A DNA stretch of 64,000 nt. It comes from Notospermus geniculatus (taxonomy: Eukaryota > Nemertea > Pilidiophora > Heteronemertea > Lineidae). Under the pieces are notes generated by a model. It searched no databases, had not been told where the DNA came from, and worked only from the letters and a program-made list of their open reading frames with translations. Within the stretch, counting starts at the first letter, position 1. Every line of letters begins with the position of its first letter. The translations under genes were made by a program, and so were the position numbers. The stretch lies in NCBI GenBank assembly GCA_002633025.1, contig NMRB01000074.1:608315-672314 (forward strand). Direction: 5' to 3'. This document shows positions 10,184-23,500 of the stretch, in pieces.

Positions 10184-12060
10184 TTTCTTTGTAACGCCGC
10201 TGATAGCTCGGCCTAATATGAATTCGTCACATGCTGGTCAACAGGTGATCCAGTGCCAGAGGCAGTGTCCAGAGCACTTCACATCACATTGAGGTGAATT
10301 CTTCCAGCCCAGCTTTGTTTGCCTGATACAAAAACAAGTCAGAGAATAAGACTGTCCGACACACCCAACGCCCTCTTTTAGGCCAAAATATTATACCAAC
10401 AGTGCAGTATCTTTGCAAGCTATAGCCTAGCTAGGCCTATAAACTGCAATACGGCATAGTATTTGCTGGGCCTACCATCAACCATGCCTGATGCTGAGTC
10501 AGTGAGTGATAGCCTGTTGAAGCCAGGACAACAGACAGCAGGCCTATCCTATGCGTAGGCCTACCACATCACGTGATTATGACCACCAGCCAGGCTGACC
10601 AGCAATGTCAAGACAGACAATTCCTGCACCAGTGTATGGTGTGGTAGTGGTGGTGATCATGCACTGAATGCATGCACTGCCACGACGTCGGCCCAGTGAG
10701 TGGGGCGCGGCGAATAAAACATCAGTCGATTTTCGGGTATTTCAACAAATTTGCACATCGAAAACATGTTCTATTTCATCAATATTTTATTGTGTTAGAC
10801 ATTTCCCGGTAATTTGTTTGTTTTCACGGAAGCATAATGAGGTTAAATGCGTGTTTTATAACTGACAATATCAGCGTCCACCTGTCATTTCTGCAGTGCG
10901 AAACCGGATTTTAAGATCTGCTCAGCCAATCTGAACGTCAGAGAACGATTCGTGCCAACATCGTAACTCTGACGTATATCGGACAGCGCCATATTGCTCC
11001 GTGAACTACTTTGATGAAGATCGGTTCGACAAGACTGTTCAAACTATCTATTTGAATGATCTAAGTCACCAATTAGGCATTGTGAATGTTGCTACATATA
11101 GAAAAATGAGTTGAAGCATGTTACCTTACCTGATGAAGGGTTAGTCACGCTATAACAGCACGTTGAACTTCTCAAGTGGTGAAGCTATGGCGGCCATTGT
11201 TGTTTCGTGATCGAGGTGGGGAGGGAGAAACAGTCACCTAATGCATACGAATTTTTCAATAAAAATCGTTGCAAAATGCACAGTTTAACCACTCAAACGT
11301 TTTTTGTATAAATATTTATTGCGAAATAACTCATTTTGTGCAAACACAACATCAGTTAAATAAAAAATTATAAGGGAACTATTTCTAGTCTGCGCAATGC
11401 TACAACCGCATCACTTCTGACCTGATCACCGACCATATGGTGGTCGAACTTAATCCGCTATATACGGACGAGGTGCTTATAATGGCTGCCCGAAGGTTGC
11501 CGAAAGCTTCCGAGTCGAAGACGATTGCTGCTCAGCTACTCTGTGACGTCAACATGGCTGTTCCGTCTCAGGTGGGAGTTTGATCTATTTTTAGACGCTG
11601 AACATGTGTTCTTTGTTTACATTTTGACAACTCTCACGTGGAATTCCGGCGAACTAAATGGCAGAATTGATTCGCTAGCCACTTTTAATTGCTAAATTTG
11701 CCTCCTGATCTTTGCATTTAAAGATCATATGCAATATGTTGTGGGTTCGAGCCCGGCTTACGAAGTCATTCAAATTGGGAGGACTGAACAATGACATCAT
11801 TGATTCCCCACATGTCACACCTTGTCTGCACCAGTCGTCGGTATTCGGGAATGGTTTGTCCTGTACATTTTAGCTTTCTTCTTTTCTATGTGTGTGACTG
11901 GAGGGATGGGGAATGGCTCAGTGTTATACTGCACAAACCACAGCTTTGGACAAACATATAGGAGTTCCCGATGCAAATATTCTTGCACTTAACCATGGTA
12001 CATAGGTCACTGTTGTACTGGGTGAGTGTGTAATAACTTGGTCAAGACTAATACTAATTT
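10184..12060. other. NPRL2 upstream and HUWE1 downstream spacer
   Basis: No convincing protein gene. It holds likely NPRL2 5' sequence and promoter (a CpG-containing patch at 10670-11000), the dispersed repeat at 11030-11205 and CATGGCGGCC/AACATGGCTG-type YY1-like sites. A possible + strand first exon at 11482-11571 (ATG, 30 codons, then CAG|GTGGGAG) could mark a divergent transcript, but no second exon was found. A B-box-like GGGTTCGAGCCC at 11742-11753 may be a SINE fragment. Confidence 0.4.
11030..11205. repeat. Structured dispersed repeat, copy 1
   Basis: Similar over about 165 bp to 37548-37720 in the same orientation. Shared blocks are CCAATTAGGCATTG, ATGAGTTGAAG.ATGTTACC, TTACCTGATGAA and GTTGAACTTCTCAAGTG. 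On either strand a long imperfect hairpin can form between TGAGTTGAAG.ATGTTA and TAACAGCA.GTTGAACTTCTCA. H/ACA and C/D boxes are not convincing. Its nature is unknown. Confidence 0.6.
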
Positions 12061-12078
12061 AATGGCATCATGATACAC

Positions 12079-13384
12079 TTTATTGGTACAATCTACATGC
12101 AACATGAGTGCCTGATAATATTTGCAATTTCTGCACAACGAAGACAATGTATTGGCCGTCTCCTAAGCATGTTGTAGTAAATCAAGTCCTCAGGCCCAAA
12201 GTGAAGCACATTTTTGCTGTCACAGAAAAAATAAACAAAACCAACCTGCAAAATACAACAAGCATATGGGCAAAAAATCCACCATATCATAACAAAGAAT
12301 TGAAAAAGAATGTGAAGTATCCCCCCCCCAATANACAAGGACAAAGGCAGGAATTCTAGGAGTTGTGGCATCTACACATACACAGAACACAAAAAAATCA
12401 GTTCACTGTCTAACAGGCTTTCCCGATAATCGCCCGAAAGTAGTAGACCTTTGTGTTAGTAGCAGTAAGTTCCTTAGCTAGAACTGGTCACACCCAGGAG
12501 TCGTGAAATATTTGTTCCATAGACAGTGAGGAACATGAGTAGCTTGTGATGGCCTCCTCCATACTTACCAGGGCCAATAATAATGCTATAGCGTTGGCCC
12601 TGACGGAAAAATGAAATACAAATACAAATACAGACAGCTTATTCAAATTGGGTCAAGTATCACAACACCTAAACTAGACAGGCTGCCAGATGTAGTGACT
12701 ACTTGTATGAAGACAACCACTAAGGTGTGACCCATACATGAAGTACCCCCCCCCCCCCCAGCTTCTTCCTGCTAGTATACATCACTACGTGGTGGATTCA
12801 AATACATACAAAATTTACAGTTCGTTTTGTACATGTACGTGTAACATGACCAGCTTCAGATTCCCCCCTCTTTTGACAATATATGAAAGTTTAAAGCATA
12901 CATACAGCTTTCAAATTGCATCAAGTATTATTTACAACTCAATATCTTGAACAGTTTTTCCAACTTAAACTGCGACAGTTTAAGTACCATTTCACTGACT
13001 CCAGGAATTCACCAGCTCAAATGACTTTCATGTAGAATTATGCAACAGTACTTTCTCATAGACTGTATAATTCTCAAAACAGACTTATACAGTTCCAAAA
13101 TCATTGCATATGTACAGCCAGATCACCAATAATTTTAGGGACTAATCACAACTTGTGTTCCTCCTCAAGATCTCTTGGCCAAAGAATCATCTCAAGAGGT
13201 TTCAGCAACTTGAACTTCAGGGGCAACTTCCAACTCCTATCCTCAGCTGGGGCTGTTATCAGTATGAACCACATTTGGTATTATACAAAAGACCCTGTGT
13301 TTTGTGTCCTGTTCACACTACTTATAGAATCCTATCATGTCTGACCACACACAGGGACATTCCTAGTGAACTGACTTTTTCCTT
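12079..13384 (-). other. HUWE1: HUWE1 3' UTR and polyadenylation signal
   Basis: From the HUWE1 stop (13385-13387) to an AATAAA on the minus strand at 12084-12079 is about 1.3 kb without conserved coding sequence. It includes a SINE fragment at 12528-12632, poly-C runs at 12322 and 12747, and an N at 12334. The end point is inferred from the signal only. Confidence 0.55.
12528..12632 (+). mobile_element. Truncated SINE relative
   Basis: GAGGAACATGAGTA..TGATGGCCTCCTCC..CAGGGCCAATAATAATGCTATAGCG..GGCCCTGACGG matches the body of the SINE at 5493-5773 in the opposite orientation. The tRNA head is absent. It sits in the HUWE1 3' UTR. Confidence 0.7.
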
Positions 13385-16300
13385 CTATGCCAAGCCAAAT
13401 CCCTCTGAGCACTCATTGATAGCCAGAAGCAACATGCTTCGCAGCTTGTCGTATGTTTCATATGCCGGCAAGTCCAGTTGGTTGAAGCTGCAAGAAAGGA
13501 TGCAAACATTCAGATACATGGTTCAATGAAAGTGGACTGGTATTCATATCAAACAAAGCCTTTTTTGGCTTACAACTGCTACAGAAACTTTCCTCTTACC
13601 ATGTGTGAGCTGAGGGTAGACGATCAGTTGATCTGTCATCACGGTGAATCTGGAATTTCTGTATACCATTCATCCCCTCCAGGAAGGCAAAACCTTGGAG
13701 TGGCACTTTGGACGTCCCTGTCACAAACTGTAGAAATCTTGCCCGATTGGCCTGATCAAAAGAGCGCAGCGCTCGCCAGAACCACTGGATCTGTCAACAA
13801 AGCAATGAGTCACAATATGAAACACAGTATAGGCACTGACTCTTCGAATTGCAGAAACCTTGAAGTAGGTGAAAACCCAATGAGAAGGTCAAAATGTGCT
13901 CCTGATTCAGGGCCCTTCATGATTCAGAAGCAAAACAGAGAAGGAAACATGGGAACATATCAAACTTAACTTACCTGGAGTGAGTTGGGTTGATACTTGT
14001 GGTACTCAGAGTTACTCTTCAAGTCATCAATGTCAACCGTCGGCAGTCCAGATATCAACAACTCAAGTTCCTGTTCATTGAAGATGGATATCAGCCGCTT
14101 GGGAATAATGTCATAGAAACCCTCCAAGAAAGCATTCAGTTGTTTCCTAATAGCACCTGTCATTTTCATCTGGCAGACCAACTTCACATAGTCTCTCTTG
14201 TTTTCTTCATTCACCATGATATTTCTGCCATTAGGCCTCAGTTCCCTGGTTTCTGTCACACCAAACTCTTGAATCTCTGTACTGAAAGTCAGATCATAGC
14301 CCAAGTGTTCCACTTCATTTTCAAGGAGATACACCAGACCTTGATAGAATGCATAGTCCTCACTTTCCATGTCCATGTACCTGCAAAAGAGAACCATTGA
14401 AATGAACAGTGGACACAACATTCTTACCTTACCTACTGACAACAGGCATGTTGGCAAATTTTCTACAGAAATAGGCTCCGTATTGATCGTCACAATTGAG
14501 ATATCACTTACTTGACTAAAACTCCCAAGATGTGTTTGTAGAATGACCTTGTGAAGTAGCACTCCAAGAGCTTATTGTCATAGATGGCTTTTGCAATAAT
14601 GCGGCCGACAAACTTGAAGTAACTCAGATGATTGGAGTTGCAATGGGATGCAGGGTTGATGGTGTACGTGACACGGTCTCCAGGCGATGTGGAAAACAGG
14701 GCATACATGGGATTGAAGATCTCACGGGAGATTATGAGGTACCATTCTCGGAGGAGACCGCCAGCATCTTGACCTTCTTCACCTGCAAGGAAGAAAATTG
14801 CACATACTTATGTCACGATGTCTCTATGGCATAAGAGCAAAAGGAAAACACCGAATCAATAGGCGCTGTCAGCGAGTTGACCACTAGGTGTCACTAGGGC
14901 CCAATTCAATGCATCTAGCGGACCCAGTCATTATTGATCGCGCAGCGATCATAATAGATTTCCTGTACATTTGGTCCACTAAGACTGTGCTGCCATCTGT
15001 TAGCAATATGCGCGGCTGACTGCTCCTATTGCCACTTTTCTGCCAGAGTACACATCAGTAATGTCCATACCTTCGAACACAATATAGAATCGGTGTTTCC
15101 ATTCATCTGGTGTACGTCGATGAAGTTCACGGAATGAATCCTCAAATACGTGTTCTCTTCTCACGTGGACGGCAACATCTTCGCGGCGCATACCCTCATC
15201 CATTCGCTCCAATTCTTGACGGAAATAACGACGTTTCACATCGAAGTCCAAGACTCTGGTATGATCAACTAGGACTGAGAATGGCCCATCTGCTAATGGG
15301 GTAGTGGACTGGCGCAGAATTTGATTCAGAACAGTGCGATGTGTTTCTGGAATGAAGTCAAGGTGAACATTTATCACTTGGGCCATTAATCAATCGTCCT
15401 CTTGCAGTGTCTGCGAGAGGGCATAAGAAGTTCAAGCCTAGGAATCCTGGTTTACCATCCAGTATGCTCAGGGGAAGAATGAACTGTGAGAGTGATTACC
15501 CTGCATGTCAGAGAACATTTTTTTCATGGCTTTCTACAGAGTGAACTGTATTGGCTCGTAAGTAGCTGATAGACATCATTCATGCAGGAAAATACCCATT
15601 ACCTGTCCAAACTGTTAGCATAAACTGCAGCTGCATTACAAGTATCACAAGCACTTACCAGCAAATTTCAGGAATTTTTGTGTATCAGGTGGAAGACTAG
15701 TTGTCATGGAAACAACTGAAGCGACTGAGTTCTCACGGGACAGGAGACCAACGACATCTTGGCTACTCGACGCCGAGGGAGCCGGAGACATTGGCATTGT
15801 GATATCGACGTTGAGATGAGCGAGCTGATCTTCCCGTCTCTGGGTCAGGCTTTCACGAGGTTTCCTGGTGTCTTTCTCTCCTGCAATTGTAGATATACCC
15901 TTTTAAATCAAGGATGCATTTACACATTAAAAGAGCTGTGATTCTCAGGAAGAGAAACATGTCCTACTTGAAAGCAAGGGCAACATACAGCCTTTAGAAA
16001 AAGAACCATCAACTTACCAGCATGAACAATGAAGAAGGCTTCAACAGCAGGTTGTAAGACAAGGACAGCATGATGATCAGGTGTCTTGGCAAGCTCTGTC
16101 AAGCATTCACCAAGTGTCTCCCAAAGATCTTCCAACTTCAGTAAATCGCTCAGACGAGGAAGTGGAATCTCCTTTTCTTCTCTCTTCTTCTCAACTGACT
16201 TGCTTGATTCACCAGCACCTGCAAAGATATGCCCCATAACTTCATCTAAGTAAGTGTCATAGATCTAATCGGTAGTGGTGACAGGAGAATGGCCAACACA

Positions 16301-17507
16301 AAACATAGAACAACACTGTGCTAACATGAAAAGGAGAGCGAAGTGTCCCCATTATTGGATATGACCTGAATAAAAGACACCGTTCAGAAGAACTCTGATA
16401 AGTGAGTTCAGGTCCGTGGCCAATGATGGAGGTATATTGATCTAACACACTAATGACTCAGGCACCCCCGACGGTACAACCAATGAAGTTGCTGGACATA
16501 GACCATCCAAGGATGAGATGGTAGCTGTCCCAGGAGTGGATCTAAGGGAGTGTGTGGTAAGATGAAATTAAAGTATGAAGTGTAGTCAGAGTTTTACTAA
16601 CTTGGCTGATCAAGTTCCATTGGCGTATCTCTACTCTCAACAGATGCTTGCTGTGATATGCCACCAGATGTCACTTCCATCAGCCCCTCGCCCTCACGAC
16701 TCTCCTGCCTCTGGGTCTCCAACCGATCACGTCGCCCCACCATCTCCATGATAGCTTCTGCCTCAGCCTCCAGATTAGCCATGGCTTCTGAAATGAACAA
16801 TGCAGGGATCTTGTGAGCGGACTGAATCAAAATGGACTAGAATACATATCCCTACAGTTCACCCCCTTCCCTATCTGTCATAGAACCATAAGGACCTACG
16901 ACCTACCTGCTTTCCTAGCTTTCCTCACGGCCAATCTCGCTGCATCTCTCAACTGGATTATGACTTTTAGGATCCTCAAGAAGAATTGCTGACTTGATGT
17001 CTTATTTGTCAGTAACTGCATGGAAGGCAACTGAAGCTCGCGGCCAACTTTGATTTTTGTTGGTGCGCTGACAACGATAGAACTGCCGCCTCCAAAACGA
17101 TCAGCAATGACACCTTTTGGGTGTGAAGATGTTGCCAGGGCGTCAGATTCATTCATGTCTTCATCCTGGTCCACAACCTTGACACACATCTCCTGTATTT
17201 CCTGTAGCAGCCTCCTACAAAAGGCAAAAGATGCATGTGGAATTGGGAAAAGAGACGAGTTGAGCTCTGATGAGCTCACAGTATCTTCACAGAAAGGAGG
17301 AACTGAAGCACGAGCTCATATCTAAACCAACATGAGCACCATTCCTTACCTAATATGAGAGCACACAGTCTGCCCAAGCTCCTGAGCTCCCATCAGAAGC
17401 AGATCGAGTACTGTGGCCCTGGTCGGGTTGTTGATCTTTGAAAGCTGCAGCAGGAGATTTGTTGCATCTTCAAGACCTTCCTCTGAGCACGACTTGGATG
17501 TAAGGAC
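13385..17507 (-). CDS. HUWE1: HUWE1 C-terminal region with HECT domain, exons 52-61
   Basis: Exons are 17507-17350, 17214-16907 ([22 protein letters not shown]), 16787-16602, 16218-16018, 15880-15659, 15346-15071 ([16 protein letters not shown]), 14782-14512 ([15 protein letters not shown]), 14380-13975, 13790-13600 and 13487-13385. The HECT domain runs from about exon 57 to the stop. The catalytic cysteine lies in [12 protein letters not shown] (human Cys4341); its TGC codon is split, TG at the end of 13600-13790 and C at the start of 13487-13385. The protein ends ECSEGFGLA. This domain forms the ubiquitin thioester and transfers it to substrate. Confidence 0.97.
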
Positions 17508-20500
17508 CTACAAAGAGAATCGTAATTTTGGATATGTTGCAAACACCACGATCTTACAATCATTTTATCTTAACTTATCAGCAAGGATCACTATCCTTAT
17601 CTAACTACGCACCTGAACTGCCAGCTGAAGCTGCTGAGGCAGAATTGGTTCCTCATCAATTTCCTCAGCCTCATCTTTCTTCTCTTCCTCCTTCTTCACA
17701 TCAGATTTCTTCTCCTCCGCCATCTCAACAGATTCCGCCGAGTCAAGTCTTGGTGGGGCAGCAGGTGGCACCACTGGGTTACGAATCACACTCGGCTGAA
17801 TGGAGCCCAGGGAATTGGCAGCGGCGATACTAGACATGGGCGTCGAGGAACTGACTGCATTCGACAGAGCATTAGGATTCCTCATTTCAGGTAATCCAAC
17901 TGAGACAAGTCCAAGCATACGCAGCAAACGATCCGTCAATAACTGGCTACGTCGAATCACAGGATGGGCTAACATGTTCATTAGCTGACCAATCGGTGAC
18001 GACTCGTAGTCCACTGGATCTAAATCACCATCGAAATTTGGGTTACTGTGAACCCGCTGAACACCTTTTCCCTTTTTACTTGTCGTCGAACTGTCTAATT
18101 TTATCAACAGGTCCCAGAATTCAGAATCCTTGGTTTCTTTACTGTCTGTGGATTTTGCACTACCGCCAGCTCGTGCAGGACTTGAAAGATTTGATGTTGC
18201 CTTGATTTTGTTATCCGGATCCTTCTCTTTATCTTTCTCAATGTCACTTTTCACTTCCTTGGCTTTATTCACAGGGGCAAAGTGACAAGGGAATCCTTTA
18301 GCTAAAGAGATCAAGGTATCGAGAACATGTCTGCAAACCACAGGCGACGCCTGCGGATGAATCGTCACAACCGAATTTCCAACATTGCCACTGGACTTTT
18401 TCCCACTGCGCTGAATTTGGAAGACATTTGCTCGGCACCCTAACGCTGCATCTAATCCAATTGACAGCCATGATGGTGCATTTTGCCTTCCGACATTCAA
18501 CTCAGGGCGGTACACCGGGAGTTCTCCACCTTGACTAGACTGGCTACTCTTTTTCTTTGATTTATCACTAGATTTGCCAGATTTTGTTTCCTCGCCATCA
18601 AATTTGCACTCACTAGTCCTCTGAATAATGCTCAGCAGTGCCCTGATCACCCACATGCGGGTCTGAGAATGATAACACAGATTTCTAAGCACACGGTGAA
18701 GTCGACTAGTGTTCAATTTTGGTTCGTCAACGAATAACAGAACGAGCAAGCATGTCAAAGCCTCATGGTCCAGCAGGTGGCGCCCCCTAAGGTGTAATCC
18801 ACGAAGGGCCAGGCTGCCACTTCCAGCTGCAGTCCCTGTTTGGCCGGGCCGGCGGGGTGCCCATGTCCAAGGTTGTACAGATCTGGGTGTGGAACGAACT
18901 CCCCCTGTTCGGAATCTACCAAGACCTGCAAAGGAGAGAGGAAACAGTATGTGTTAACACTTGTGAACTCCTTGAGGTGAAATGAACCATTCGAGTAGGG
19001 ATAGATGGATAATACAGCGACTCTCACCTGCATGACGTAATATGGATGAAAGAGATGAACCTCCAGATTGAGCAATGAATCGTTCTTGCATAATTCGACG
19101 ATGACGGTCCTCGAGTTCTCGGCGCAGCGCCTGAGCTTCTGCAGCATACTGGGAAGGGAGCACGGCTATCATACTATCATCCATATCGGCCAACACCTGC
19201 TGCCGCAGAGAGGTTGGCAAAGAGGAGATGAAGTTGGCAGGATCAACAGGAGTTTCTGATGCTGTTGTGCCTGATGTTGATGCTATCCTGGCCTGCTCTG
19301 CTCTCTGCTGGGCCAACACCTGGAAGGAAAAGAAGAAGCGTTCGGTGACAAGAAACCAAGGCAGGGTACTCTCAGTTCAATTTTTTTACTCTGTCAATCA
19401 GTGGCAATATTGATTTCTCAGGTCCTTTTTGTCCTCACATATGATCAGACATATGCTTGTTAAAACATCACTGAAAGCAATCCCACACAAACCCAGTGAT
19501 TCCAGCTGAAGACACTTGGGGAAGGCCAGAAGGCAGACGCGTTGCACAAAGAACTCTCAGAGCAACTTACTTCTTCCTGTATGGCAGGAGGTAGAGCAGC
19601 CAAGAACTCAGGGTTGACCTCCGTCGTCCCAAGGTGTGCCTGCTGGGCTGCCGCTTCATTCTGCTGCTGTGCCCTTTCTTGAATTCTCTGCAAACGCAAC
19701 TGCTCAGCAACGACTTCCTGACGAATATTGTCAGGCAGTGCCGCAAGGAATGACGGATCGACCCCATCAGGGAGTGAAATATCAGGAAACACTGACTGAC
19801 TTATACCACCTGCAGCAGTAGTAGATGGTCCAGGCTGGTCATTGGCACTAGAAGAGCAAGAATTTGGTTCATTATTTACTTTTCAATTTTTGCGTGGTAC
19901 ACCATCTGAATCTGGGAATTTTCTGCATTCTGTTGATAATGTTAAGCAAAACAACCTACCTTGATGTAGCAGTAGCAGCTGCAGCTGCTGATGCAGCAGC
20001 AAGGACACTGGCCAAGTTAGACGTATCAGTGCTCAACACGGGCTGCTCACTTGATGGCGTACTAACACTGGGTTCCTCAGAACTACTCCCTGAAGAAGAA
20101 CACAGAAGCATTGAGTAAAATAAAAAATTTAATCATTAATTTTTAATTTAATAAATGGATGAATTGAGGTAAAATTGCAAAATTGCCTCCAAACACGGCC
20201 CAAATCCAAAACCAAAGCCAAGCGCGGGCCTGACCAACCCGGCCTTTAAATATGAACCAGGCTACCGGTGCTGAACAGTTAGGCCTACTTCAACTGCCCG
20301 CCCGCTCAGGCCCGGACCCGAGGAAAAATCCCAAAATGGCGCCGAAACCGACCGGCGTCCGGAAATAGATCCACTGAGAAACGGCAAACAAATGGCCCAA
20401 AACGCCGAGCAAAGCCGCCCAGCTAGATTACCTCAATTCATCATAATGTAATTAAATGGGCAAATTACGTCCAAATTACTTCCAAATGTCAAGTTTACAA

Positions 20501-23500
20501 GACGAAGCAGCAGAAAGAATGAGAGAATTCAACCGTACCAGAAGGAGTGGAATGTACAGTCACAGCATCTGAGCTGGTGACATTTGACGGTTCCTCGGGA
20601 GTTATCACAGATTCGACAGTGGCGACAACAGTTGCTGAATTCGGCGCCTCACTCGTTTCATCAGGCGGCCTCGCAGCTCTCAGGGATGCCAATCCCTCCG
20701 CACGGTCACTGCTCACTCCAGCAGCATTTACCCTTGGAACTCGACGGCAGAGTTCAGCGACAAGTTGGCTGGATGACGAAACTGCTGCAGCAGAATTGGT
20801 TTCCATTGGTGTCTCTGGGCTGTAGCCGGGAAGTTCCACACGGCTGATGGGAGTTTCATACGGAGATGAGGAAAATGAACTGGGCTGCATTGTGGGAAGG
20901 GTTTCAGAGAGCCTGCAAAATTAATGAAAACCAAATTTGGTCAACTCCAGAAAGGAACTCTCAGCAAATAACCATACAAATACGAGTTTCAACTTCAAAT
21001 GGATTTGTGGTTCCATAGCCTATTTCAGTGAGCTCAGCTCATCATCAATACCTTAGTGGAGCAGCAGGTGTACTGATCTGGACCAACTGGGCCGGAGTCT
21101 GCAACATCTCGGGTAGTGAAGCTCGCACCAAACCTTGTGTCAGATCTGCAACAAAATATAACCAAACTGTCACAAATGACATCACTCGTTTACAACAATT
21201 TTAATCAATAGGCAAGACTTAGAATGTTTTAATAGGAGGAAAAAGGTAGCTCAACACATACCTTGCCTCTGAGAAGACGTAGTGCTGATTGCAGGGGCAG
21301 TTGATATGGGTGCAGAGAGTAGTTCATCCACAAGGGATGTAGCTAATCGCTCAGCCATGGAGACATCATTAGCATTGTCTGAAAATGTTAACGAAATGTG
21401 CCACACTACTATCTTGGCAGGGAATTTTGATGCAGATGGGCAAATATACCAAAGAAGTGGGTACTATCTTAGCAGAGAGACACAGTTCTTTTCCAACGGT
21501 GACATATTTGATCAACAGTACGGGGCCTTTAAACCTACCATGTCCAGATGCCAAGGTCGATGACTGCAGGCTTGTTGGTAGTGTTGCTTGGGACACAATG
21601 CTGCTTGCTGCTGAGCTGACTGCAACAGCATCTATCAGGGAAGACTGAAATGAAAGAAACCTTAGAATTATACAACTGCAGAACTTATAATTCAGCATCC
21701 ACGTCTGGGGCCCAGCACTGAAAGGTCACAATCAGTATATATATATAAGGTTTATTGAGACAAATGAAATGACTGTACATGATACAAAAGTTGGCCTGTC
21801 ACAATCAGTCTTGGAACTCAGGCAGTTCTGGGCCCATGTTCTCGAAGCTGTCGTTAGGTTAACGATGTCGTTACGCTATGCATTTTCCCAGTTTTAACGA
21901 CATCGTTAACCTAACGATGGCTTCGGGAACAGGGCCCCTGAACAGTTACGATCTAAAGGTCTTGAGACCACCATAGGCATATTTTACTGAAACTGTCATG
22001 TACTTACATGCAAAACCGATGTCGACCTCGGTGTGGTCCATTCAATTGATTTGTTTGCATCATTCTCTTCCTTGTCATCATCTTTTGATTCTCCATCTTG
22101 TTTCTTCCTCTTCTCACGCCTCGTCTGTAATTCTTCGTCCCTGTATTTTTCCAATACTTCAAGGATCTCTGGCTTCAGTACTAAAAGAATGAAGTGTGTA
22201 GGAAGAGTAAGTCTTTGAACTGAACTGCCGGGGTTTAGACGCTGTGGTCATTGTCACCACAAGAATTGCTGAGCAACCAATGACAGAGAACTTCACAAAT
22301 TTCTTCAACTTCCTGAAATATCTTTCTTCCACTTTCACCCAACAAATCACGCAGTTTCACATTATTTTAGGACAAACACAAGTGACGGATGACTTACGGG
22401 TGACACAGTCGTGCACGCTATCCCCATCCAGAACACGCGACTCCTCTGTCCAACGAGTCAACGCAGATGGCACACTAGATAACACATTTCCTGAACCAGA
22501 ACTGTCACCATACTGATCCTGTCAAGATGGAAAGAAGCCAAATACATGTATTAATGTCAACACTGAGAGAAATTCAATTTCATACAGGCACAAGTGACAC
22601 CAAGGAAAATATACATACATATTCTCTCATGGACTGAATGAACAGGCCAACTAGTAACATCTCTGTTATATCAGCAATCCAAAGATTCCCCAGTCCATTA
22701 CATTTGAGCCATTGTGCTCAAACAACAAAGTCAACGGACTCTGAAGCAGACATTCTTAATCACTTGACAAAAGAATCTTACCGGGAAGAAGTCGTCGTCG
22801 AGCAAGTCTTCCTCTGGTCGAGCGGAGAAGATTCGCAGATCATCGTTTCCAATGAGGAGGCGTGTGTGACCTGTACCGGCCTGCGACGACAGACTGTTCG
22901 TCAGCTGCAGGAAGTCGGGTCCTAGCAACCTGTGGATGGAGACAAAGAGAATTGCAAACAGGGATATACGTGACCAACGACATTTCATAATTTACACTAA
23001 GAAACACACTGCTGGCATGGCAGCAGCCGAGCCTTTCCAATGTTGCAGGCCATTCAAATCTTGACATGATGCCTGTATCTAAATTAATGATAAAATACAA
23101 CATATCAACTCTATCTCCATCTACCTCTATCAACTGTTGTATCAGTGTGAGATTCTGAAAAACATTTGGGCAGAGGCTTTTACTAAAGCAGGAGGTGGAA
23201 ACACCCCATGGTGCACACAGTGGTAAGCAACAGGAACATGAAGCAGGAACACCCACCCAACAGAAATGTCGAAAGCCATCAAACATACTGCACAACCTCT
23301 ACCCTTTCTATCAGCAGGAAAAAGCAGACAGAGACTCCATGTACATAGCAAGGATAAGGGGAGAAATCTGAATGTTTTAAAGTTATCTTCTCAGTTTCAC
23401 CTATCACCAAAATAGCTTTCAGGTGAAAAGAATGAAACAGACACAAGGAGCAAGGAGATTTTGAGTTTGGCACAGCCAGTACTTCATAAGATAACACAAC

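Noticed and set aside
11482-11571. First exon of an unknown + strand gene (30 codons then CAG|GTGGGAG)
   Set aside because: No second exon, and the region is a CpG-rich promoter where such frames arise by chance; mentioned only under the spacer.
17601-17833. Open frames on the + strand opposite HUWE1 exons (also at 20547-20825, 24098-24349 and others)
   Set aside because: They are shadows of the HUWE1 coding strand. The minus frame has conserved HUWE1 residues and proper splice sites; the + frames do not resemble any protein.
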